NCBI RefSeq assembly: GCF_000425805.1
Contig: NZ_AUED01000002.1
Span: forward strand, 124,001-188,000
Direction: 5' to 3'
Source of the DNA: Pseudomonas vranovensis DSM 16006
Lineage (GTDB): Bacteria > Pseudomonadota > Gammaproteobacteria > Pseudomonadales > Pseudomonadaceae
DNA length: 64,000 bases
Shown here: piece by piece, positions 1-9,542 of the stretch
How the letters are laid out: each line of letters starts with the position of its first letter
How positions within the stretch are numbered: the stretch's first letter is position 1
The notes under the pieces: generated by a model
Told to the model about the DNA's origin: nothing
Database searches by the model: none
Seen by the model: the letters and a program-made list of their open reading frames with translations, nothing else
Position numbers and translations under genes: made by a program

Positions 1-272
1 TTGCTCATGCGCGCCAGTTTGTGTTCATAGACCTTGCCGTCGGACTCCTTGGTCGCCAGGCGAAAGCGCACCCAATCTTCACCGTCGCGGGTAAAGCGCT
101 CGATGTCCTTGGCCGACAGCGACGCGGTCAGCGCACCGGTGTCCATCTTGGCCTTAAGGGTTTCACCGCCAAACTCCGGGAGCTTGATGTATTCGTAGCG
201 GCCATACAGGGTTGGGTCGGCGGCCATGACCGGCAGCGCGAGCAGGGACAACAGTGCAAGTACAGATTTCAC
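1..272 (-). CDS. ATP-dependent zinc protease family protein (PF05618, retropepsin-like), 3' part cut by window edge
   Basis: Only the first ~90 codons are visible. The reading frame starts with GTG at 272, preceded by an AAGGAAG ribosome binding site about 8 bases upstream. The protein begins with a short cleavable signal peptide (KSVLALLSLLALPVMA) and then the family signature YGRYEYIKLPEFG...LKAKMDTGALTASLSA. The DTGA aspartate lies in the aspartyl-protease-like loop that defines this family, which is related to the retropepsin-like domains found near RimK. The protein should be periplasmic. Its exact substrate is not known. The GTG start is my choice because no ATG lies upstream of the signal peptide in frame. 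Confidence 0.8.
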   Translation of the reverse strand, partial: MKSVLALLSLLALPVMAADPTLYGRYEYIKLPEFGGETLKAKMDTGALTASLSAKDIERFTRDGEDWVRFRLATKESDGKVYEHKLARMS

Positions 273-452
273 AGGATCCGCTTCCTTGAGAAAAGACAGT
301 GTTTAGACTGCGAAGGCAGGATAGGTTCGCGTTGATAGCTTACTCAACACAAAGTGAAACATTTGTGCGACCCGGGCAGAGCGGAGCATTTGGCGTACGC
401 CCGGAGGCTGCTTATCATTGCCGACCGCTTACTTGAATATAAGAGTCTTCTT

Positions 453-1340
453 ATGCGCCGCTTGCTGACGGGCATTCTTGTGACCACGCTGTTGCTGCTC
501 AACACCCTGGTCCTGATCGGCCCGCTGATGGTCTTCGCCCTGCTCAAACTGGTCCTGCCCGGCCGTTACCGTGAGTACGCCTCCTGGGCGGTGATGTGGA
601 TCGCCGAGACCTGGGCCGAGATCGACAAACTCATCTTCCGCCTGTGCATCCCCACCGTGTGGGAAGTGCGCGGCGCCGCCGACCTGCGCCTGGATACCTC
701 CTACCTGGCGGTGAGCAACCACCAGAGCTGGGTGGATATCCCGGCACTGATCCAGGCGCTGAACCGGCGCATTCCGTTCTTCAAGTTCTTCCTGAAAAAA
801 GAGCTGATCTGGGTGCCGCTGCTGGGCCTGGCCTGGTGGGCGCTGGATTATCCGTTCATGAAGCGCTACAGCAAGGCCTTCCTTGCAAAGCACCCTGAGC
901 TCAAGGGGCAGGATCTGGAAATCACCAAGGCCGCCTGCGAGCTGTTCAAGCGCCAGCCGGTGACCGTGGTCAACTACCTGGAAGGCACGCGCTTCACCGA
1001 AGCCAAGCGCCAGGCGCAGCAATCACCGTTCCAGCACTTGCTCAAGCCCAAGGCCGGTGGCGTGGCGTTCGTATTGGCAGCGCTGGGCGAGCAACTGGAC
1101 GCCCTGCTCGACGTCACCATCGTCTACCCCGGCAACAAGCCCCCCGGCTTCTGGGACCTGCTCAGCGGCGCAGTGCCCAAGGTAATCATCGACATCCAGG
1201 TGCGCGAGCTGGACCCGGCCCTGTGGACCGGCGACTACGAAAACGACCCGGTCTTCCGCCAGACCGTGCAGGACTGGATCAACCAGCTGTGGCACGACAA
1301 GGACGCCCGCATCGAAGCACTGCGTGCCGAACTGCGCTGA
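453..1340 (+). CDS. YihG-type 1-acyl-glycerol-3-phosphate acyltransferase family protein
   Basis: A 295-residue inner-membrane protein of the PlsC/LPLAT superfamily, most like E. coli YihG. An N-terminal hydrophobic stretch (about residues 5-35) is followed by the acyltransferase motif NHQSWVD (His90, Asp95) and the glycerol-phosphate binding motif EGTR (177-180). It should transfer an acyl group from a carrier to lysophospholipid or a related acceptor at the membrane. The ATG at 453 was chosen because the protein then begins with the usual membrane anchor. An in-frame ATG further upstream would add 33 residues that do not look like the family. Exact acceptor unknown. Confidence 0.85.
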   Translation: MRRLLTGILVTTLLLLNTLVLIGPLMVFALLKLVLPGRYREYASWAVMWIAETWAEIDKLIFRLCIPTVWEVRGAADLRLDTSYLAVSNHQSWVDIPALIQALNRRIPFFKFFLKKELIWVPLLGLAWWALDYPFMKRYSKAFLAKHPELKGQDLEITKAACELFKRQPVTVVNYLEGTRFTEAKRQAQQSPFQHLLKPKAGGVAFVLAALGEQLDALLDVTIVYPGNKPPGFWDLLSGAVPKVIIDIQVRELDPALWTGDYENDPVFRQTVQDWINQLWHDKDARIEALRAELR

Positions 1341-1401
1341 CCTGTGGGCGCTCGCTTGCCAGCGCTCACCATGCCCCAGCAAGTCGATTAAAATCTGTAT
1401 T

Positions 1402-1407
1402 TATAAT
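1402..1407 (+). promoter_or_regulatory. Candidate -10 element of the APC permease gene
   Basis: TATAAT lies in an AT-rich stretch (about 1389-1485) that stands out from the GC-rich surroundings and precedes the permease start at 1494. No good -35 hexamer is visible at 17 bases. The leader of about 80 bases is unusually A-rich. Weak call. Confidence 0.35.
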
Positions 1408-1493
1408 CAAGATAAGGGAATCTTTGTTTGCTATTGAAGGTTTAACTGGATAAAAATCGATCAACAAACAATTACAAAAAGCCAGGATCGATA

Positions 1494-2837
1494 ATGGCCA
1501 ATCCCTCCAGCAATACCCAGCTTCGCCGTGTCCTGGGCCTTCCCGCTCTGGTGTTCTTCGGCCTCGTCTACATGGTCCCGCTGACCATTTTCACCACCTA
1601 CGGCATCGTCACCGAACTCACCGGCGGGCGCACTGCCGGCGCCTACCTGGTCACCCTGGTGGCCATGCTGTTTACCGCCACGTCCTACAGCTTCATGGTC
1701 CGGCGCTTCCCGGTTGCCGGGTCTGCCTACTCCTACACCAACCTGGCGTTCGGGCCCAACATCGGCTTTCTGGCCGGCTGGTCGCTGCTGCTCGATTACC
1801 TGTTCATCCCGATGATCAATTACTTGCTGATCGGCCTGTTCCTGAACATCGCCTTTCCGAGCATCCCGGTGTGGACCATCATCCTGGCCTCGATTGCCCT
1901 GGTCACCGTACTCAACGTGGTCGGCATCCACTCGGTGGCCAAGACCAGCAACCTGATCGTCGGCGCGCAGATCGTGTTCATCGGTGTGTTCGTGGCGATG
2001 TCGTTCAAGACCCTCGGCGGCCAGCCGATCGATGTGCTCTCGCCCTTGACTGGCGACGGCAGCCAGCCGGGCTTCGGCGCACTGATGGCTGGGGCTGCGG
2101 TGTTGTGCCTGTCGTTCCTGGGCTTCGATGCGGTTTCGACCCTGGCCGAAGAAACCAAAGATCCGGAGCGCAACGTGCCTCGGGCAATCATCCTAACCAC
2201 CCTCGGTGCCGGCCTGCTGTTCACCCTGCTCGCCTACATCAGCCAGCTGGTACTGCCGGGCAGCCATTTTGCCAACACCGATGCCGCTGCCAACGAAGTG
2301 ATGTTCAAGGCAGGCGGCCAATTCCTGGCCAACTTCTTCACCGCTGCATTCGTGGCCGGCAGCCTCGGTTCGGCCCTGGCGTCGCAGGCGGCAGTGTCGC
2401 GGATTCTATACACCATGGGCCGCGACAGGGTCTTGCCGCAGCGTTGCTTCGGTAGCCTTTCACAGCGCTTTGGCACACCGGTCATGGCCACCCTGGTGGT
2501 GTCGGCCTTTTCCCTGCTGGCGCTGGTGATCGACCTGTCCACCCTGGCGTCGCTGATCAGCTTCGGTGCGCTGGTGGCCTTCTCGGCGGTGAACCTGGCG
2601 GTGATCCGCACCCACCTGGTCAACGAGACCTGCCACCGCAACCTGGCCGGGTTGCTGCGCTATGGCCTGATCCCGCTGGTAGGCATGAGCCTGACGCTGT
2701 GGCTGTGGACCAGCCTGTCGTCCCTGACCCTGACCATTGGCCTGAGCTGGTTCGCCCTGGGGCTGGTCTACCTGCTGGTACTGACCTGCGGCTTCCGTCG
2801 TCCGGTGCAGACGGTGAACTTTTCGGAAGCCGGCTGA
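1494..2837 (+). CDS. APC superfamily amine/amino-acid permease (PuuP-like)
   Basis: A 447-residue polytopic inner-membrane transporter with about 12 hydrophobic segments from residue 12 onward. The amino-acid/polyamine/organocation family features are the unwound first segment (LGLPALVFFGLVYMVPLTIF) and the FLGFDAVSTLAEETKDPERNVPRAI loop. The pattern is closest to the putrescine importer/PuuP and YeeF-type branch. Substrate cannot be fixed from sequence. It is likely a proton- or sodium-coupled importer of an amine or small amino acid. The ATG at 1494 follows an AGGA ribosome binding site. It stands alone and runs convergently into the DUF2780 gene. Confidence 0.85.
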   Translation: MANPSSNTQLRRVLGLPALVFFGLVYMVPLTIFTTYGIVTELTGGRTAGAYLVTLVAMLFTATSYSFMVRRFPVAGSAYSYTNLAFGPNIGFLAGWSLLLDYLFIPMINYLLIGLFLNIAFPSIPVWTIILASIALVTVLNVVGIHSVAKTSNLIVGAQIVFIGVFVAMSFKTLGGQPIDVLSPLTGDGSQPGFGALMAGAAVLCLSFLGFDAVSTLAEETKDPERNVPRAIILTTLGAGLLFTLLAYISQLVLPGSHFANTDAAANEVMFKAGGQFLANFFTAAFVAGSLGSALASQAAVSRILYTMGRDRVLPQRCFGSLSQRFGTPVMATLVVSAFSLLALVIDLSTLASLISFGALVAFSAVNLAVIRTHLVNETCHRNLAGLLRYGLIPLVGMSLTLWLWTSLSSLTLTIGLSWFALGLVYLLVLTCGFRRPVQTVNFSEAG

Positions 2838-2843
2838 GCGTAA

Positions 2844-3413
2844 TTACACTGACGGCACAGTGGCCGGGGTGGTCGTCCACAGGCTGCCCAGGTTCTGCAG
2901 CAACGAACCGGCTACGCCCTGCTGACCGAGGTACTGAAGGATCAGCGGGGCAAACTGGCCGATCATGCCGGTGTCCATGCCCAGCGCGCTGAAGGCGTTG
3001 TTGAGGTCGTTGGTGTCTTTGACGTTGTTGCCCAGGGCGTTGCTCAACGCCGAGGAATTGCCGCTCTTGCCGAGCAGGTCGCCCAGGCCGCTCAAACCGC
3101 CCAGGGCGTTTTCGCCGGAGAGCATATCCAGGCCGGGTACGGCTTTGCTGAGCTGCTCGTAGTCAGTGCTGCTGAGCTGATTGCGGGCCAGGCCCAGCAA
3201 GGCGCCGGTACCACCGATGGCTTGTTCGGGAGTGACCTTCAGCTCGCTGCCGAGGGTATTGAGCAAGTTCGCCGAGGCGGCTGGCGCCTGTACGGCAGCA
3301 CCGTCCTTGTTGCCTTGCATGGCGGAGACGGCGTTGGCCGCATCGCTGAGGTTGAAGGCAAACACCGGGCTGGCAGCCAGGGTCATCAGGGTGACCAGTG
3401 CGAAACGTTTCAT
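2844..3413 (-). CDS. DUF2780 family secreted protein
   Basis: A 189-residue protein with a clear signal peptide (MKRFALVTLMTLAASPVFA|F), so it is exported to the periplasm or beyond. The mature part is low in charge, rich in Gly, Leu, Ser and Asn, and has the DUF2780 pattern LNTLGSELKVTPEQAIGGTGALLGLARNQLS followed by a second leucine/glycine-rich half. No catalytic motif is visible and no function is established. It stands alone, tail to tail with the permease gene, and a REP cluster lies upstream of its start. Confidence 0.8.
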   Translation of the reverse strand: MKRFALVTLMTLAASPVFAFNLSDAANAVSAMQGNKDGAAVQAPAASANLLNTLGSELKVTPEQAIGGTGALLGLARNQLSSTDYEQLSKAVPGLDMLSGENALGGLSGLGDLLGKSGNSSALSNALGNNVKDTNDLNNAFSALGMDTGMIGQFAPLILQYLGQQGVAGSLLQNLGSLWTTTPATVPSV

Positions 3414-3492
3414 GGAAAAACCTCGTCAGCCGTAAAGGCAGGGAAAACGAGGGTTGGACTATACAGGCAAGGGAATGTTCCATGTGGACGGG

Positions 3493-3613
3493 CTGTAGGA
3501 GCGGCGTTGCGATGGCTCGACTCGCCCCGTGATAGCGATCTTACTGGCGCACCGCTATCGCGGGGCAAGCCCGCTCCTACCCAGTTGGTGGGAGCGGGCT
3601 TGCCCCGCGACGA
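3493..3613. repeat. REP cluster (three REP units) between DUF2780 gene and fdhA
   Basis: Three copies of the P. putida-type REP core (GCGGGCTTGCCCCGCGAT and its complement, flanked by TAGGAGC/GTGGGAGC) in alternating orientation. The first copy is degenerate (GGCTCGACTCGCCCCGTGAT). It lies downstream of fdhA and upstream of the DUF2780 gene, so it may protect the 3' end of the sarcosine-operon transcript. Confidence 0.9.
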
Positions 3614-3617
3614 TGCC

Positions 3618-4817
3618 TTACGCCGCGCTGAACAGCTTGTGCGGATCGATCACAAACTTCTTCGGCACACCCGCATCGAACTCGCCATACCCCTCAGGCG
3701 CCTGGTCCAGGCTGATCACCTGCACGCCCACCACTTCGGCGATGTTGATGCGATCCCACATGATCGCCTGCATCAGTTGGCGGTTGTACTTCATCACCGG
3801 TGTCTGCCCGGTGTGGAAGCTGTGTGACTTTGCCCAACCCAGGCCAAAGCGGATGCTCAGGCTGCCGATCTTGGCCGCGGCATCCACCGCACCCGGGTCT
3901 TCGGTCACATACAGGCCGGGAATACCAATCTTGCCCGCCACCCGCACCACGCCCATCAACGAGTTGAGCACGGTAGCCGGGGCTTCGTGCTTGGCACCGG
4001 CATGGCCGTGGCCACGGGCTTCGAAGCCCACCGCATCGACAGCGCAATCGACCTCTGGCTCACCCAGCAGGTTGGCGATCTGCTCGTGCAGCGGGGTGTC
4101 CTGTGACAGGTCGGCAATCTCGAAACCCTGGGCCTTGGCGTGGGCCAGGCGCACCGGGTTCACATCACCCACGATCACCACGGCAGCGCCCAGCAAGCGG
4201 GCCGAAGCGGCGGCGGCCAGACCGACAGGGCCGGCACCCGCGATATACACCGAACTGCCCGGACCGACACCGGCCGTGACCGCACCGTGATAACCAGTCG
4301 GCAGGATGTCCGACAGGCAGGTCAGGTCGCGGATCTTCTCCATGGCCTTGTCACGGTTCGGCAGTTTAAGCAGGTTGAAGTCGGCATAAGGCACCAGCAC
4401 GTATTCGGCCTGGCCACCGGTCCAGTCGCCCATGTCGACGTAACCGTAGGCACCGCCTGCACGGGCCGGGTTGACAGTCAGGCAGACGCCGGTGTGTTGT
4501 TCCTTGCACGAGCGGCAACGCCCGCACGCCACGTTGAAGGGTACCGAGACCAGGTCGCCGATCTGCAGGTTCTCGACGTCCCTGCCCTTCTCGATCACCT
4601 CGCCGGTAATTTCATGGCCCAGCACCAGCCCGACCTGGGCGGTGGTACGACCGCGCACCATGTGCTGGTCGGAGCCACAGATATTGGTGGAGACCACCCT
4701 GAGGATTACCCCGTGCTCGATCTTCTTGCCACGTGGGTCCTGCATTTTCGGGTAGTCAATTTTCTGCACCTCGACCTTGCCAGCGCCGAGATACACCACA
4801 CCACGATTACCAGACAT
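3618..4817 (-). CDS. fdhA: Glutathione-independent formaldehyde dehydrogenase
   Basis: A 399-residue zinc-dependent medium-chain dehydrogenase that oxidises formaldehyde to formate with tightly bound NAD, without glutathione. The length and the sequence match the P. putida enzyme of known structure. Visible ligands are the catalytic zinc Cys47 and His68 and the structural zinc cysteines 98, 101, 104 and 112. The Rossmann motif GAGPVGLAAAASA follows near residue 210. It is the last gene of the glyA-soxBDAG-purU-fdhA unit and removes formaldehyde released when SoxBDAG works without tetrahydrofolate, or formed by upstream demethylases. The 108-base gap to purU could hold its own promoter. Confidence 0.95.
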   Translation of the reverse strand: MSGNRGVVYLGAGKVEVQKIDYPKMQDPRGKKIEHGVILRVVSTNICGSDQHMVRGRTTAQVGLVLGHEITGEVIEKGRDVENLQIGDLVSVPFNVACGRCRSCKEQHTGVCLTVNPARAGGAYGYVDMGDWTGGQAEYVLVPYADFNLLKLPNRDKAMEKIRDLTCLSDILPTGYHGAVTAGVGPGSSVYIAGAGPVGLAAAASARLLGAAVVIVGDVNPVRLAHAKAQGFEIADLSQDTPLHEQIANLLGEPEVDCAVDAVGFEARGHGHAGAKHEAPATVLNSLMGVVRVAGKIGIPGLYVTEDPGAVDAAAKIGSLSIRFGLGWAKSHSFHTGQTPVMKYNRQLMQAIMWDRINIAEVVGVQVISLDQAPEGYGEFDAGVPKKFVIDPHKLFSAA

Positions 4818-4925
4818 GCTTTTACCTCGCTAAAGTTTGTTGTTATGTAGCGGTGCAAAGTGCGCGGCCCCGGGGCTGCGCTGTGTTACTGGAATCAATC
4901 TTTTTCACGGGGCTAGCCCTGCGAT

Positions 4926-5783
4926 TCAGAGCACTACCGTCCTGTTGGCGTTCAAAAACACCCGCCGCTCGATGTGATACCCCACCGCCCGTGCCAGCGT
5001 CAGGCACTCGATATCGCGCCCCTTGGCAATCAGGTCCTCGGGGTAATGACTGTGGTCCACCGCCTCCACGCCCTGGGCAATGATCGGCCCTTCGTCGAGG
5101 TCGTTGTTGATGTAGTGGGCAGTGGCGCCCACCAGTTTCACGCCCTTGTTGTAGGCCTGGTGATACGGCTTGGCGCCCTTGAAACCCGGCAGCAGGGAGT
5201 GATGGATATTGATCGCCCAGCCGTCGAGCTTGCGGCACAACTCTGGCGACAGCACCTGCATGTAGCGGGCGAGAATCACCAGTTCGGCGCCGGACTCCTC
5301 GATCACCTGCAGCACCTTGCGCTCCTGGGCCGGCTTGTCGAGTGGATCGAGGGCGAAGTGGTAATAGGGAATCCGGTGCCAGTTGGCCAGCGGCTCCAGG
5401 TCCGGGTGGTTGGAGATCACCGCCACCACGTCCATGCTCAACTGGCCGATGCGCTGGCGATAGAGCAGGTCGTTGAGGCAGTGATCGGCCTTGGAGACCA
5501 TGATTACCACTTTGGGCCGGTGCTTGGGCGCAGTCAGCTCGAACAACATGCCGAAGGCTTCGCCACGCTCGGCAAGGCCTGCCCGAAAGCTGGCTTCGTC
5601 AAAGCCGTCGGCCTGGCGAAACTCCACCCGAATGAAGAAGCGCCCCGACAACCGATCATCGAAGGAATGATGCTCGGTGACATAGCACTGTTGCTCGTAC
5701 AGGTAGCGCGTTACCACATCCACCGTGCCGAGCAGGCTCGGACAGTCAGCGGTAAGAATCCAGGTGTCCGGTGCTCGGCTCAT
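4926..5783 (-). CDS. purU: Formyltetrahydrofolate deformylase
   Basis: A 285-residue PurU: an N-terminal ACT domain (TWILTADCPSLLGTVDVVTRYL, residues 4-25) and a C-terminal formyl-transferase-like domain with the AINIHHSLLPGFKGAKPYHQAY motif and a later DEGPIIAQ segment. It hydrolyses 10-formyl-THF to formate and THF and so recycles the C1 carrier loaded by sarcosine oxidation. The ATG at 5783 has a GGGAG ribosome binding site. A longer in-frame start upstream would overlap soxG and lacks family similarity. It lies 11 bases after soxG, in the sarcosine operon. Confidence 0.95.
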   Translation of the reverse strand: MSRAPDTWILTADCPSLLGTVDVVTRYLYEQQCYVTEHHSFDDRLSGRFFIRVEFRQADGFDEASFRAGLAERGEAFGMLFELTAPKHRPKVVIMVSKADHCLNDLLYRQRIGQLSMDVVAVISNHPDLEPLANWHRIPYYHFALDPLDKPAQERKVLQVIEESGAELVILARYMQVLSPELCRKLDGWAINIHHSLLPGFKGAKPYHQAYNKGVKLVGATAHYINNDLDEGPIIAQGVEAVDHSHYPEDLIAKGRDIECLTLARAVGYHIERRVFLNANRTVVL

Positions 5784-5794
5784 GACAACGCTCC

Positions 5795-6427
5795 CTAGGC
5801 CTCGATGGCCAAACCGTACTCGGCTGCCGCATCCTGCAGCCACAACCACCAGTAGTCGGAGAAGCTGCGGCGAATCAGCAGTTCCCAGGTTTCCTCGCCG
5901 GTACGGCGGATAACCAGTTGCGACTTGGCGAACACCGTGCCCACGGCCTTGCCGACGGGGAAGTTGTTCGGATGTACATCATAGCTGGTGGATTTCATCA
6001 GCACTTCGCGCACGTTGGGGCCGCTCAGTTCCAGCAGCGTCTGCCCGCCGCTGACATTGACCACCTGAATGTGCTGGCCATCGAGGGCGTCGCGCAGCTT
6101 CTGCTCGACGGCAAATTCCTGCCCGCCCGGCACGATCAGCAGCCACTCATCCGGGCCCAGCCACTGCAATGACATCTCGCCATTGGCGACCACGGTCAGG
6201 GCCACGGGCAGTTCCAGGCCCAGGGCCTTGAACACACCGCCAGCGAAAGCCGGATCGCGGCCGTCGCCACGCAGCGTCAGGTGACCGAGGAACTTGTGCT
6301 CGCGCAGGGTCACCCCGGCGTTCTTGCGGCCCTTGCCGACCAGGCTGGGCAGGTCGGCATGGTGGAGCGGTGACTCGGCCTTGACGTCGTTGCCGGGGCG
6401 TTGCTGGTAAACGTTGATTGTGCTCAT
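5795..6427 (-). CDS. soxG: Sarcosine oxidase gamma subunit
   Basis: A 210-residue SoxG, a small subunit of the heterotetrameric sarcosine oxidase. It is related to the C-terminal folate-binding fold of the alpha subunit (GEMSLQWLGPDEWLLIVPGG and the C-terminal SFSDYWWLWLQDAAAEYG are typical). It has no redox cofactor of its own and supports assembly. A degenerate REP pair separates it from soxA upstream, and purU follows after 11 bases. Confidence 0.93.
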   Translation of the reverse strand: MSTINVYQQRPGNDVKAESPLHHADLPSLVGKGRKNAGVTLREHKFLGHLTLRGDGRDPAFAGGVFKALGLELPVALTVVANGEMSLQWLGPDEWLLIVPGGQEFAVEQKLRDALDGQHIQVVNVSGGQTLLELSGPNVREVLMKSTSYDVHPNNFPVGKAVGTVFAKSQLVIRRTGEETWELLIRRSFSDYWWLWLQDAAAEYGLAIEA

Positions 6428-6457
6428 TACACACCTGCCTTGAATGCTGTGGACCTT

Positions 6458-6530
6458 GTGGGAGAGGGCTTGACCCGCGATGACATCAGCACTGCCAACA
6501 TCGCACCGCGGGGCTGTCTCGCTCCTACAC
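6458..6530. repeat. Degenerate REP pair inside the sox operon (soxA-soxG junction)
   Basis: Imperfect REP inverted pair: GTGGGAGAGGGCTTGACCCGC on one side and GCACCGCGGGGCTGTCTCGCTCC on the other. The second arm overlaps the last bases of soxA, including its TAG stop. Its place between two subunits of one enzyme suggests an effect on relative transcript stability. Confidence 0.75.
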
Positions 6531-9500
6531 GTTCTGGCGCTCGCCCTTCGGATCGAAGAACACCGAGGCGCAGATCTCCGCCTCGATCACGCTGCCGTCC
6601 GCCTGGGGCGAGTAGACCCGCTCACCCAGGCGCTTGAGCCCGCCCTTGACCACGCCCATGGCGAATGAATAACCCAGGGAGTTGGCGGCGTAGCTGGAGG
6701 TCACGTGGCCGACCATGTCCATCGGGATCGGTTGCTTGGGGTCGAACACCAGTTGTGCGCCTTCTGGCAGCCACTGGTTCGGGTCGACCGGCTTGAGGCC
6801 CACCAGTTGCTTGCGGTTTTCGCGCACGCAGTCTTCACGGTTCATCCCGCGCCAGCCGATCCACGAGAACGGTTTGGTGCGGCCCACGCACCAGCCCATG
6901 TTCAAGTCGTCGGGGGTCATCGAGCCGTCGGTGTCCTGGCCAACGATGATGAAGCCCTTCTCGGCCCGCAGCACGTGCATGGTCTCGGTGCCGTACGGGG
7001 TCAGGTTGTACTGCTTGCCGGCATCGGCGATTTTCTCCAGTACGCCCATGGCGTAGTTGGCCTGGATGTTGACCTCGTACGACAGCTCACCCGTGAACGA
7101 AATCCGGAACACCCGCGCCGGCACGCCGGCCACCAGGCCTTCCTTCCAGGTCATGAACGGGAAGGCGTCCTTGTCCAGGTCGATATCGGTCACTTCGCCG
7201 AGCAGCTTGCGGCTGTTAGGGCCGGACAGGGTCAGGGTCGCCCAGTGGTCGGTCACCGAGGTGAAGTACACCTTCAGGTCCGGCCATTCGGTCTGCTGGT
7301 AGATCTCCAGCCACTGCAGCACGCGAGCGGCGCCGCCTGTGGTGGTGGTCATGATGAAGTGGTTCTCGCCGACGCAGGCGGTGACGCCGTCGTCGAAGAC
7401 CATGCCGTCTTCTTTGCACATCAGGCCGTAGCGTGCCTTGCCCACATCGAGCTTGGTCCAGGCGTTGGTGTAGATCCGGTTGAGGAACTCGCGGGCGTCC
7501 GGGCCCTGAATGTCGATCTTGCCCAGGGTCGAGGCGTCGAGCAGGCCGACGCTGTCACGCACCGCCTTGCACTCGCGGGCCACGGCGGCATGGATATCCT
7601 CGCCATTGCGCGGGAAGTACCACGGGCGCTTCCACTGGCCGACGTCCTCGAACTCGGCGCCGTTCTTCAGGTGCCAGGCATGCAGCGCGGTAAAGCGCAC
7701 CGGCTCGAACAGGTGGCCACAGTGCCGCCCGGCCACGGCGCCGAAGGTGATCGGCGTGTAGTTGGGACGGAACATGGTAGTGCCCATTTCCGGAATGGTG
7801 ATACCCATGGAGCGCGCCGCAATGGCCAGACCGTTGATGTTGCCCAGCTTGCCCTGGTCGGTGCCAAAGCCCAGGGCGGTGTAGCGCTTGACGTGCTCGA
7901 CCGACTCGAAGCCCTCGCGGGTGGCCAGTTCGATCGCGGCTGCGGTGACGTCATTCTGCTGGTCGACGAACTGCTTCGGCGCCCGTGCGGTGTTCTTGTC
8001 GTGGGGCACCTGGAACAACGCCACGGTGACTTCTTCCTGACGGGCCAGTACTTTCGGCAGGCTACCGGCCACGGCCTTGAAGCCGGCTTCGGTGGCGGCG
8101 CGCACGCCCCCTTCAAAACCATCGGCCAGGGTGTCGCCCAGGGCGAACACACCGTTGATGCCACCCACACATACGCGTTTTTGCGGGGCATCACCCGGCA
8201 CGAAGCCGAGGATGTCTTCACGCCAGGTCGGCTTGCCGCCCAGGTGCGAGGCCAGGTGGACCACCGGGCTGTAGCCGCCGGAGGTAGCGACCAGGTCGCA
8301 ATCCAGCCATTCACCGGGGCTGGCCACTTTGTGCGCCTTGACGTCGATGGCCGCGACCCGGGCAGCGGTCACGTGCTTGCTACCGCGGGACTCGATCACT
8401 GCGCTGGAGGTGAGGATACGAATGCCTTTGGCCCGTGCTTCTTCAACCAGCGATCCGCGCGGATTGTGGCGGGCATCGGCGATGGCGACCACTTTCAGGC
8501 CGGCATCGTGCCAGTCCAGCGCTACGCGGTAGGCATGGTCGTTGTTGGTCGACAGCACCAGGTTGCGACCCGGCGCCACGCCATAGCGGCGTACGTAGGT
8601 GGACACTGCGCCAGCGAGCATGTTGCCCGGCACATCGTTGTTGCCATACACCAGCGGGCGCTCGTGGGCACCGGTCGCCAGCACCACCCGCTTGGCGCGA
8701 ACCCGGTGCATGCGCTGGCGCACCTGGCCGATGGGCGCGCGATCACCCAGGTGATCGGTCAGGCGCTCGTGAATGGTGAGGAAGTTGTGGTCGTGGTAGC
8801 CGTTGACTGTGGCTCGAGGCAACAGGGTCACTTCCGGCAGGGTCTTGAGTTCGGCCACCACGGCGGCGACCCAGTCGGCGGCCGGTTTGCCATCGAGGGT
8901 TTCGCGGCTGTCGAGCAGGCTGCCGCCAAACTCTTCCTGCTCGTCGGCCAGGATCACGCGGGCACCGCTGCGCCCGGCAGCCAGGGCGGCAGCAAGGCCG
9001 GCAGGGCCTGCGCCGACCACCAGTACGTCACAGTGCTGGCTCATGTAGTCGTAGGTGTCCGGGTCGTTTTCCAGCGGCGCACGACCAAGGCCGGCCGCCT
9101 TGCGGATGTACTTCTCGTAGGTCATCCAGAACGACTGCGGGTACATGAACGTCTTGTAGTAGAAGCCCGGCGGCATCAGCTTGCCGCCAACCTTGCCAAG
9201 AATGCCCATGACGTCGGTATTCACGCTCGGCCAGCCATTGGTGCTGGTGGCCACCAGGCCCGCGTACAAGGCCTGCTGGGTGGCACGCACGTTGGGCACC
9301 TGGGTGGCTTCGGTGGCGCCCACCTGCAGGATGGCGTTCGGCTCTTCCGACCCTGCGGCGATGATGCCGCGCGGGCGCGAGTACTTGAAGCTGCGCCCGA
9401 CGATGTCCACGCCGTTGGCCAGCAAGGCGGCCGCCAGGGTGTCGCCGGCATAGCCCTGGTAGGTCTGTCCGTTGAAAGTGAAGTTCAAGACTTTGCTGCG

Positions 9501-9542
9501 ATCGATACGACCGCCGTTGGACAGGCGATAGACCTGGCTCAT
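6525..9542 (-). CDS. soxA: Sarcosine oxidase alpha subunit
   Basis: A 1005-residue SoxA, the family's usual size. Residues 1-150 hold the ferredoxin-like/N-terminal domain, an FAD/NAD-binding Rossmann segment starts at CDVLVVGAGPAG (about 171-182), and the C-terminal third is the GcvT-like aminomethyltransferase fold that passes the methyl carbon to tetrahydrofolate as 5,10-methylene-THF. The complex oxidises sarcosine to glycine. The start at 9542 overlaps the soxD stop by four bases (ATGA), which indicates translational coupling. A much longer open frame upstream runs antisense-like through soxD and is not real. Confidence 0.96.
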   Translation of the reverse strand: MSQVYRLSNGGRIDRSKVLNFTFNGQTYQGYAGDTLAAALLANGVDIVGRSFKYSRPRGIIAAGSEEPNAILQVGATEATQVPNVRATQQALYAGLVATSTNGWPSVNTDVMGILGKVGGKLMPPGFYYKTFMYPQSFWMTYEKYIRKAAGLGRAPLENDPDTYDYMSQHCDVLVVGAGPAGLAAALAAGRSGARVILADEQEEFGGSLLDSRETLDGKPAADWVAAVVAELKTLPEVTLLPRATVNGYHDHNFLTIHERLTDHLGDRAPIGQVRQRMHRVRAKRVVLATGAHERPLVYGNNDVPGNMLAGAVSTYVRRYGVAPGRNLVLSTNNDHAYRVALDWHDAGLKVVAIADARHNPRGSLVEEARAKGIRILTSSAVIESRGSKHVTAARVAAIDVKAHKVASPGEWLDCDLVATSGGYSPVVHLASHLGGKPTWREDILGFVPGDAPQKRVCVGGINGVFALGDTLADGFEGGVRAATEAGFKAVAGSLPKVLARQEEVTVALFQVPHDKNTARAPKQFVDQQNDVTAAAIELATREGFESVEHVKRYTALGFGTDQGKLGNINGLAIAARSMGITIPEMGTTMFRPNYTPITFGAVAGRHCGHLFEPVRFTALHAWHLKNGAEFEDVGQWKRPWYFPRNGEDIHAAVARECKAVRDSVGLLDASTLGKIDIQGPDAREFLNRIYTNAWTKLDVGKARYGLMCKEDGMVFDDGVTACVGENHFIMTTTTGGAARVLQWLEIYQQTEWPDLKVYFTSVTDHWATLTLSGPNSRKLLGEVTDIDLDKDAFPFMTWKEGLVAGVPARVFRISFTGELSYEVNIQANYAMGVLEKIADAGKQYNLTPYGTETMHVLRAEKGFIIVGQDTDGSMTPDDLNMGWCVGRTKPFSWIGWRGMNREDCVRENRKQLVGLKPVDPNQWLPEGAQLVFDPKQPIPMDMVGHVTSSYAANSLGYSFAMGVVKGGLKRLGERVYSPQADGSVIEAEICASVFFDPKGERQNV